DNA from: Cyclostephanos tholiformis
Taxonomy: Eukaryota; Bacillariophyta; Thalassiosirophyceae; Thalassiosirales; Thalassiosiraceae
Direction of reading: 5' to 3'
Assembly (NCBI GenBank): GCA_036939975.1
Contig: JALLPB010000169.1
Location: 1 to 21,866 of the forward strand
Length of the DNA: 21,866 nucleotides
Position numbers and translations under genes: made by a program. The notes below the pieces were generated by a model. It made no database searches. It saw only the letters and a list, made by a program, of their open reading frames with translations, and was not told where the DNA came from. This document shows, in pieces, positions 1 to 8,020 of the stretch; within the stretch, counting starts at the first letter, position 1, and each line of letters starts with the position of its first letter.

Positions 1-112
1 CTTGTTTTGGTCGAATTCCTCTCACCAAAAATCTTAGAAAACATTGTTTCCGCCAATCTCTTTGACCCAAAACAAATGAGAGAAATGGTATTCGCAATAT
101 CAAAGTCGTTCC

Positions 113-1126
113 ATGCACCCTTCATCATTTACATTTCATGCTGTCGTAGTTATAACACTGATTCTAATATTAGATAATCAATCCGCCAGCAGAGACGTGC
201 AGCTGGTGCCAGATCTCGTTGGGTCGCCTTCGCTTTTTTTTGTTGCGATTGGAGACTGGGGTGCGCCGCTGACGTCTCCGCATCTGAGAGATGGGCAAAA
301 GGCCGTGTCGACCGGTATTGCAACCTGGTTCGAAAAAGTATCTCGTGATAGCGTTGACGATAAGATTGACATATTTATATTATCCTTGGGCGATAACTTC
401 TACCCGTCTGGGGTGAAAGATGTACGTGAAATGGTAGAGCGTTTCGATCAATCGTTCGAAGAAATTTACAGCCATGATGCTTTCAGTCAGGTGCCTTGGT
501 ATGTCGTTGCCGGAAATAAAGATTATGAAGATGGGGGAAACGTCACAGCCCAGATGAATTTCCTTGGTTCTTCCCGCTGGAACTTTCCAGACTATTTTTA
601 CAGGGTAGTTCGACATGTCCGAATTCCGATAAACAGAGACCTTATGGGCACCGTGACGCTGGAAATAATTATGATAGATACTACGAAATTATCAGGCAAA
701 TTATCAGATGATCAAGGAACTTTTGCCGAACGTGGATTCAAATGGATCGAATACCAGCTTCGAAATTCAAATGCCGACTTCCTTCTAGTTGCAGGTCATC
801 ATCCAGCCCGATTAATCAATGGTCTAGTAGAATTATTTGGAGCTTACAATGTATCAGCCTACATTGCTGGACACAATCACTGCCAAAGGCACTACCAAAT
901 ATGGGGAGTTCATCACTTCATTTCAGGAGCAGGAATGGAATATGATTGTCGTGGGAATTTCATCGGTAGTGAAAATACTACCGGCGGGTTTTTATCGTTT
1001 CAAGTGACAGATAAGAATATGTTGGTAAGATTTCATGATCAGTCAGGAATCAAATTGCGGGTTGCTGTAGTCAGTCCCAGATTTGAGCGCACTAGAATCA
1101 AAGATATCGTCGCTCAAAATGTGTAG
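113..1126 (+). CDS. Purple acid phosphatase (TRAP-like), secreted
   Basis: A single-exon 337-residue metallophosphoesterase resembling animal tartrate-resistant acid phosphatase. Such enzymes hydrolyse phosphate monoesters with a two-metal centre, usually outside the cell or in acidic compartments. Residues about 9-21 form a hydrophobic signal-peptide core. Metal motifs appear in the family order: GDWG (47-50), GDNFY (93-97), GNKD (134-137), GHHP (228-231) and GHNH (253-256). The stretch after GNKD (GN-V-AQ, then RWNFP) also matches TRAP. The usual GNHD/GNHE box has Lys in place of His here, so catalysis may be altered. The start at 113 is the first ATG in this frame; an overlapping 33-codon upstream ORF (76-177, another frame) could reduce translation. 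The gene converges with the nitrite reductase, about 210 bp apart. Organic-phosphate scavenging is inferred from the family. Confidence 0.88.
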   Translation: MHPSSFTFHAVVVITLILILDNQSASRDVQLVPDLVGSPSLFFVAIGDWGAPLTSPHLRDGQKAVSTGIATWFEKVSRDSVDDKIDIFILSLGDNFYPSGVKDVREMVERFDQSFEEIYSHDAFSQVPWYVVAGNKDYEDGGNVTAQMNFLGSSRWNFPDYFYRVVRHVRIPINRDLMGTVTLEIIMIDTTKLSGKLSDDQGTFAERGFKWIEYQLRNSNADFLLVAGHHPARLINGLVELFGAYNVSAYIAGHNHCQRHYQIWGVHHFISGAGMEYDCRGNFIGSENTTGGFLSFQVTDKNMLVRFHDQSGIKLRVAVVSPRFERTRIKDIVAQNV

Positions 1127-1336
1127 TAATGGTTATTACCAGTAGGCCATAATAAATTTGACTTTTGATAATATATATTCTCGTTATTGCTTTAGCTGTT
1201 AACTGCTGAAATGAGCAATGCAGGGTTTTCAGCTGGCGTTCGCTTGGTTTAATCATACAACATCTTGATTCTAAAATTTTACTGATTATTCTACCATAAT
1301 GTCATCTCATCTCGTCTTTACAACTACTGCTGGCAT
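1127..1336. other. Convergent intergenic spacer
   Basis: This AT-rich 210-bp spacer separates the stop codons of the phosphatase (+) and the nitrite reductase (-). It presumably carries both 3' UTRs. I see no ORF, structured RNA or repeat in it. Confidence 0.6.
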
Positions 1337-4300
1337 TTAGACAAGCGACGCGGTTGAGTTTGCGCTTTTCACGCTATTGAGTATATCCTTCTCCAAGTCG
1401 TCAAGCATAGAAAGGTCCGAGCAAGTTGATTGTACACGGAGGCCACTGGTGCCTAGGATGGCATCCACTTCTACTTTCGACGGGAGCTCGACTAGTACAT
1501 CATCGCCTTCAATCTTGACGGGAAATGTAATAATCGCAAGGTCTCCGTCGAGCTGATGTCCATCGGCCAAGGAAAATTGTTTCTTATGCAGTGGACAAGC
1601 GACTTTTGATATTCCCGCAGCATCTCCAATAATGCCTTGTGAAAGTACAAACGCTTGTTTATGGGGGCACATATTCTGAGTGCAATACCATTCACCTCGT
1701 TTAGCATTATTGAAAACAGCAAGCTGGGAATCACCGTAGAGTATTGTAGAGCCAACATTTGGGGCGAAGTCAGAAATTTTTCCCACTTTTACCCAAGACT
1801 TCTCGGAACGAGAAAAGACATTGGTGTCATCGGGTTTCCAATTTGTCTGGGGCTTTCCATCCACAGGCCAGTCCGTGGGGCGCAATTGACCGCGCATATC
1901 GATGAACTCAATCATTTCTTCACGAGACTGAATCTCGTCGGTGTTGACGAATTGCTTGAACTTAGCCCGACGCTCAGGATCCTTGACGACCTCGGCCCAT
2001 TCATCATGGTAGGTATCAACAAGGTGCTGCATGCGCCTGTCAAGCTCATCACAGATTCCCAGTGAGTCTTCTATGATGACCTCTTTGAGGTGCTCAATGG
2101 GTCCACCGCCATTCTTTCCGCTTGGAAGTTTTGCTTGCCAGGGTGCCGTGCGTTCCAGCCTGTCTGCGGTTAGAATATAATACATGATGTAGCGGTCAAG
2201 GTACTTGATGACAGTATCCTCGTCAATATCAGTGGCAAGTAGCTCGGCATGGACCGGATTGACACCGCCATTACCGCCAACATAGAGATTGTATCCATTC
2301 TCCGTCGCAATCATTCCAAAATCTTTTGATTGAGCTTCCGCGCACTCGCGGACGCAGCCGCTGACAGCGCTCTTCATCTTATGTGGGGAGCGAACACCCT
2401 TGTAACGGTTCTCCACTCTAATCGCAAAACTGACTGAGTCCTGAACTCCAAATCTGCACCATGTAGAGCCTACACAAGACTTGACGGTACGGAGGGCCTT
2501 TCCATAAGCATGCCCCGACTCTAGGCCAACAGAGCCCAATTCCTCCCAGATATCAGGGAGCTGGTGCTTGGAAGCACCGAATAAGTCGATACGTTGAGCT
2601 CCAGTGATCTTTGAGTACAAATTGTATTTCTTTGCCGTCTCGCCCATCTGAATGAGCTGTTCGGGGGTGATCTCGCCTCCGGGAACACGTGGGACAACTG
2701 AGTAAGACCCTCCCCGTTGCATGTTGGCTAGAGCGCGGTCATTAGTGTCTTGAAGCTGATCCCTTCCATCATCAAGAACGACCCCGTTGTAAATGGAAGC
2801 TAGGATGGAGCCCACCGCTGGCTTGCAAATTTCACAGCCATCCTGAAACAAATTACAGACAAGTTGACACGTGAATATATATATGCCAAGAACTCAAACT
2901 CAAAAAGAAAAGACGAGTCGAATCGACCATAACTTACCCCGTGCCCGTGTTTTTCAAGAATCTTCTCGAAGCTGTCCACCGATGTCGGGTCGGCGTCAGT
3001 TCGCACGAGCGCCATCAACTCCGGCCTCGAGTAGGCGAAATGCTCGCACAAATTATTCGACAATTTACCGCCCATTTTCTTGAGCTCCTGGGAGAGGATT
3101 TTTTTCACGTCCGGCTCGCAGCCGCCGCATCCCGTGCCCGCCTTGGAGCAGATCATAACCTCCTTCAACGTCGCCGTCACGCCAAGTGTCTTGATCGTGT
3201 CGACGATGTTGCCGCGGGAGACATCATTGCAAGAGCAGACTTGGGTGTTCGGATCGGTGGAGATCTCCGCCTCCTCCTTGACCTCCCCGCGAGCGGAGGC
3301 CGGTGCCAACAACATCGCCGGGTTCTCGGGCAGTTCCCCCCCCTTCGTGGCGAGGGCATGGAGCTTGGTATAATCGGCCGCATCGCCGACGAGGATACCA
3401 CCCCGCAGCTTGGTCCCCGCCTTGTTGAAGATGAGCTTGCGGTAAATCCTCCCGAGTGGATCGTTCCACACTAGGTTGGACACGTCGGGATCGTCGGGAC
3501 GGGGCTGATTCTCTCCGAACGATGCCACGTCGCATCCAAGGAGCTTAAGCTTGGTCGACAGGTCCGCTCCCGTGAAGGCGGGGAGCTGTTCGAGTCCGAG
3601 CTCGAGGCCGAGTTCTTGAGCCACGACCTTCGCGCATACACCGGCCATGTCGTATCCCGGCGCGATGAGGCCGTAGATGAAGTTATTGTAAAGCGCAATC
3701 TCACCGATGGCGTACACGCCATCCACGGATGTTTTCAATTGTTCGTCGACGATGATGCCGCCGCGTTCGCCCACGGCGATGTCGGTACCCCTAGCGAGCT
3801 CGTCACGCGGCTTGATGCCGGCGCTAACAACGATCATTTGGACGGGCAGATCGTCCCATCCCTCATTACCGAAACGCAGGGCTGAGACTGGGGACATGCT
3901 ATCGTTGTCAGTGGAGCCGTCCTCGCCGACGAAGGATTCCGTCCTGGCGCCGCAGTGTATCTGCAGGCCCATTCCCTCGATCACGCCTACGAGGGCATCG
4001 TGTCCACCTTGATCGATCTGGCGATATCATACGCGCACGGAAGACGAGGAGAAGAAAGGATAACGATGCGTAAAATCAACATGGAATTTTATGAGTTCGA
4101 TATGTAGACCCAAACCGACGAGATGGACTATGAAAAATGAGCGACAAGAGCGTTCCTACATTACCTGACGGCACATGAGAATGGGAGCGAATTCGATAAT
4201 GTGAGACTTGACGTTCATGTCGGCGACCGCCTTCGCCGCCTCGAGGCCCAGTAATCCACCCCCAATGACGGCCGCGCTCTTGACTTTATTTTCCTTGACG

Positions 4301-5011
4301 TACGCGAGCATGTTCTCGAGGTCTTCAATTGTCTGCGTTCATTTCGATGAGCGTTGATGTGTGTGTTAGCGAGGGAGAGGGGGGGGCGGGGGCGATGAAC
4401 GAGCGAGGAGATTGAGTGACGGTAATGACCACTACTTAGCAATTACTCACCCTATAAACGAACACGCCCGGACGCTGCCTGCCCGGTATAGGAGGTACGA
4501 ACGGGAACGATCCGGTGGCGAATACCGCAACGTCGTAATCGAGCGTCTTTCCGCTCGCACCCACGACCTTCTTGGATTGCGTATCGATCGATACCGCCTT
4601 GTCGTTCAGTAATAGCTCGACGTTATTCTCGTCGTACCACGGCGTGCGACCATTGGCGTCGAAGTCGGACGTCATGGACAACGCCGATGGATCGCGAGTC
4701 TCGAAGTATGACGTTAGCTTGACGCGATTGTACGCCGCTCGCGGTTCCTCGCAGAATGTCGATATGATGCATTTCTTATCCTTGTCGAGATCGATGAGAT
4801 TCTCCATGAAACGCTGTCCTACCATGCCGTTGCCGATGACGACCACGCGCTTTTTCTTCGGGGAGTCGGCGTCCGTGGAGTCTCCGTTGACGGCGGGGTT
4901 CAATGAAGTGCGACGTGCGAGGGAGGAGGACGACGAGCAGGCCTTGAAAGATTCAACATAATGGTTGGAGATGGTCGAGAGGAAGAGAGCGATGTATGCC
5001 GACCTCTTCAT
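1337..5011 (-). CDS. nirB: NAD(P)H nitrite reductase, NirB-NirD fusion, four exons
   Basis: This enzyme reduces nitrite to ammonium with NAD(P)H. The exons are 5011-4451, 4332-4165, 4017-2938 and 2842-1337. The introns (118, 147 and 95 bp) are all GT-AG and all phase 0, giving 1104 residues. Domain order: a presequence (hydrophobic YIALFLSTIS, then VES/F like a diatom plastid cleavage site); an FAD/NAD(P)H oxidoreductase half (VVVIGNGMVG in exon 1, AVIGGGLLGLEAA in exon 2); a BFD-like [2Fe-2S] segment (CSCNDVS, then CGGCEPD); the siroheme/4Fe-4S reductase region (CVGSTWC and CVREC); and a C-terminal NirD Rieske domain with CPH and CPLH ligand pairs. The NirB-NirD fusion is also known in fungi. 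The start is the ATG at 5011; the frame is open upstream only through a GTG. The plastid location is inferred from the presequence alone. Confidence 0.93.
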
Positions 5012-5582
5012 GGTTCTAACCGAATTTTGCACAGTAAATTTGCGGAGAAGTGGTGTTTGCAGGATTGATGGTCCAGAGAAAAAAATTGTGTCATTTGATT
5101 TGTTTATCTTATGTGATCATGTATTGTTTTTTATTAGAGATCGTGTGCCGGCCACCTGCAGAGCAATGATGTACAACATTCAAAAGTAGCCAATCCTGCT
5201 CCGGCAATAATCAAACGCTTCTGAACGAACGAACAGCCTCTCTTGTTTTCAGCCAGCTGCCGCAGACATGGGGAGGGGGGGAGCTTTTCATGGACCGGAC
5301 CTCCGGAGTCAGGAATCTGGCGTTCATTTGTTATTAATTCCCATGTAGGAGTTGATTCCAGCCCCATCATAGGCTGGGTTGTCCCGCGGGTTTGTATTTT
5401 TTTTGGATACCTTTCTTTCCCTCACGATCTCTCTCTTGAAAAAAAAAAAAGTCTCCCGCCTAAAAGTTGTTTGAATAAAAGCAAAATGAGAGCGGGGAAG
5501 GGGGGCCGGGCCACCTGCTTGCCCTCGCCCTGCCGTCCCCGCAGGCACATCAAAAATAATAAAATAATAGTAAGTACTATAC
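5012..5582. promoter_or_regulatory. Upstream region of nitrite reductase
   Basis: About 570 bp between the nirB start (transcribed leftwards) and the first transposon terminus. It should contain the nirB promoter and 5' UTR. It has a T run near 5398-5407, an A run near 5439-5450 and a G-rich stretch near 5497-5510. I see no convincing gene, and I cannot pick out a TATA box or a nitrogen-responsive site with confidence. Confidence 0.4.
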
Positions 5583-5611
5583 TGGAGCGTTCCCAAAATT
5601 AAATTAAGTGT
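5583..5611 (+). repeat. Transposon terminal repeat, copy 1
   Basis: This 29-bp sequence starts TGGAGCGTTCCC and runs through AAAATTAAATTAAGTGT. It is identical to the reverse complement of 11592-11620, and its first 21 bases match 10509-10529 with one mismatch. A short hairpin follows at once (AGTGTTTG 5607-5614 against CAAACACT 5622-5629). It lies about 210 bp left of the transposase fragment, so it may be the left end of that element. I did not find a matching inverted copy right of 7594. Confidence 0.7.
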
Positions 5612-5793
5612 TTGAGATTCACAAACACTAAATTATGTGTTCGCGCGCACATGCGGTCCCAAAATAGATAATTTATTTTCTGCACAAACGGACTCGTGAC
5701 TACCCACATTACACGTGGCCTAGAAGAGACGCCAACCCCTCTCCATTTAGAGAGAGAGCCGACCTCGCTGTCCCTACCGCCTCATCCTTTGCG

Positions 5794-6182
5794 ATGCGTC
5801 TCTTGGATTCGGCCCTCCTTCTTTACCTTGCCCGTCGTCACGCAAGAAAGAAGAGGGGCCCCTACAAGCACTCCCGTCTCCGGAAGGACTTCTTCAAGTC
5901 TCTCTCGATTGAGGAGCGCCGACGACGCTATCGCAAAATTCCCCGTAGTGCGCTTATTCCGCTGGCACTGTCTCCATGGCAAAGATTACTTGCATCGCAA
6001 AATGATCAAGCGTACATCACAATGATGGGCTTCGACTGCGAGTCCTTCGACAGGATCCTCGATAAGTTTGGTCCAATGTTTTCAGGACACACACCTTTTG
6101 ACGCGTCTGGGATGATTGTTGCATTTAATTACACCCGTGGGCGAAAGAGAAAAGTTCAGCCGGCGGATTGCCTCGGGCTTGT
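5794..6182 (+). pseudogene. Truncated transposase, PIF/Harbinger-like N-terminus
   Basis: The open frame begins MRLLDSALLLYLARRHARKK. It continues through an Arg/Lys-rich segment that could be a nuclear-localisation or DNA-binding region, then WQRLLAS, AYITMMGFDCESFD and MFSGHTPFD, ending near QPADCLGL. From memory of the family, this resembles the N-terminal part of algal DDE (PIF/Harbinger or Tnp4-like) transposases. The similarity stops exactly where an ambiguous base (6183) and a perfect palindrome begin, and no DDE catalytic part follows in this frame. It is therefore a fragment, cut by an insertion, a deletion or an assembly join. It sits between terminal repeat copy 1 and the second transposase pseudogene. 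The family call is moderate; its status as a broken mobile-element gene is firmer. Confidence 0.6.
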
Positions 6183-6183
6183 N

Positions 6184-6237
6184 GCGGACAACGTCCGGAC
6201 GTTGTCCAAAAATGGACAACGTCCGGACGTTGTCCGC
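6184..6237. repeat. Double perfect palindrome beside an N
   Basis: Two copies of one self-complementary 22-mer (half-site GGACAACGTCC) lie at 6186-6207 and 6214-6235, separated by AAAAAT. The flanking GC dinucleotides extend the outer inverted repeat to 24-bp arms. The DNA could fold as two small hairpins or one long one. The only ambiguous base nearby is at 6183, directly at the left edge. The palindrome separates the truncated transposase frame from unrelated sequence, so it may be a nested element or an assembly artefact. Confidence 0.85.
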
Positions 6238-6481
6238 GTCCAAAACTTGCTCGAAAGTTGTCCGGAAGATGTACCTGAAACTTGTACAAAAATGTACCAG
6301 GCTACATATGCAATTAAAATATCCTTAAGAAAAAAATATCCATTCTCGGTTGACTACATCATTGTGGTGTTCTCTCTCATGCCAGAAAAGAACTACTTAC
6401 TACGTAGGTGGTGGTGCTCTACTCTTGCTATTCTACACAACACAGCAAACACACCACAACAAACACATCATCACAACCAAC

Positions 6482-7594
6482 ATGTCGAATTATCACTCCT
6501 CCACCGCCGCCTCCTTTTCCACCTCTCTTGCTGCTGCCATCAACGAAAGCAGCAGCTCCGATGAAGAGGAGGTGAGTGATAACCTAGAATCAGCAACCAA
6601 CAACGAAGCCGACGATGACTACGATGACATCAACATCGAGAGTATTTTTTTCGTGATGCCCGGGTCATCCAGAACAGGACGTCTCGGGCCATCGGGATGG
6701 CAGCCATGGAGGACCGCCGCTTCCGCGAGCTCTTTGGAGCAAGCATCAGCGTCATTCTCCATGTGTGGAATGCCATGGTGGGGGGCGGCCTCCTCCCCGA
6801 GAAGAGCCGTCCAAAGCACCTGCTTTGGACGCTCTATTTTTTGAGGGTCTACCCCCGCGAGGCCGCTGGATGCTCCGCTGTTGGCAGTGGGGGAGTGGCC
6901 ATCGATCCAAAAACTCTGAGAAAATGGGTCTGGCTAATGATTGAGCTCATCTCTGAGTTGGCGGACGAGGTGGTAAGTATTTTTTTTTATTTCCTTGTCG
7001 TCACAAGCTTTGTTGACTCACCTTTTCATCCTCGCCTGCCGCCGCCGCCCGACAGATCGATTTCGAGAGCAGGTTAGTGCCCACGACGTGGGTGGGCAAT
7101 GACTGCCTCATGTCGATCGGCGGTACTGACTTCCGCATCACGCAGAGGGGTCCCGCCTTCGCATTGCATAAGTATGTGGGGAGGTCCGCGCTCAGATATG
7201 AGCTCGGAATCAATATTCTTGCGGGGAATTTGGTGTGGGTCAGCGGACCCTACCCCACCGGTAAGTGGAGTGACATCAAATTTTTTTTGAACGAGCTTGC
7301 ACACTGTCTCGAGCCAGGAGAGCGCATCTAAGCCGACAATGGCTACATGGGGCATGCGGACAAAATAAATGTCCCAACAATGACTGCAACCCGGAGAAAA
7401 ACCTCGCGATGCAGGCTCGTGTTAGGTTACGCCACGAGACCTTCAACGCTCGTCTCAAATTTTGTGGGATTCTGGGACAAGTTTACCGCCACAACATTTT
7501 AAAGCGTGGGAGTGTTTTTTATGCATGCGCAGTCATCTCTCAGCTCACCATCGAATACGACAAGCCATTGTTTGCGGTCGAATATGGTGATTAG
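6482..7594 (+). pseudogene. DDE transposase pseudogene, two exons
   Basis: This is a nearly complete transposase with three lesions. It starts MSNYHSSTAASF and has an acidic Ser/Asp/Glu-rich N-terminus. The frame shifts by one base in the T run at 6645-6651 (one base missing), then continues RDARVIQNRTSRAIG up to LADEV. A phase-0 GT-AG intron follows (6973-7055). The second exon carries NDCLMSIGGTDFRI, WVSGPYPTGKWSDIKFF and GERI, then a TAA at 7329-7331 where relatives have Glu, then ADNGYMG. A second one-base loss near 7362-7370 shifts the frame to CPNNDCNPEKN and RHETFNARLKFCGIL, ending AVEYGD at a stop. The probable catalytic acids are the Asp in GGTDF, the Asp in ADNGY and the Glu in RHETFN. 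Both frameshifts lie in homopolymers, so sequencing error is possible, but the stop supports a dead copy. Confidence 0.75.
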
Positions 7595-8020
7595 TAACAT
7601 TAAATTTATTCTTAGTAACACATTTTTTTACAACGTGTAACACTCGTAACACTCCTGCCATCATACTAACATTTGTTGTGTAATGTAGTTACATGTTGTG
7701 TCAGAGCATAGTAAAAAATAGGGCCCAAAAAATATACTGATGTAACAGGTTTCCCTCAAAATCATAGTTTCCCTCAACCTCAGTTGCAAAGTATTTCAAT
7801 TTTGAGCACGACACTTGGGTCACTATGATAATATTATTGTCAAAGTCCACGAATTTTGTACATTCCGTAGACAGGCCCTTGTATAAGAGTGAGTATAGCG
7901 AGTGGCGATTGGGCTACATCGTGGTTGGCCGTCCAAAATAAACTTACTTTCCATGACCAACTCACTAAGTAGACACCCCATCGCCCTTGGATGCCAGGTC
8001 GTGGCCATTTTTTCGAGCCT
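7595..8020. other. Spacer after the transposase pseudogene
   Basis: An AT-rich 426-bp stretch between the transposase stop and the stop of the minus-strand MoeA-like gene. It includes a tandem GTAACACTC pair near 7637-7655 and several GTAACA-like words, which could be transposon-terminal sequence. I did not find an inverted partner of terminal repeat copy 1. It should also contain the 3' UTR of the MoeA-like gene. I see no gene. Confidence 0.4.

Noticed and set aside
2941..3885. Long plus-strand open frames opposite nirB exon 3
   Set aside because: They are antisense to a well-supported FAD/NAD(P)H domain in GC-rich coding DNA, and show no family motif.
5032..5032. nirB start 21 bases further upstream
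   Set aside because: The codon there is GTG, not ATG. The ATG at 5011 gives a proper signal-peptide n-region (MKR).
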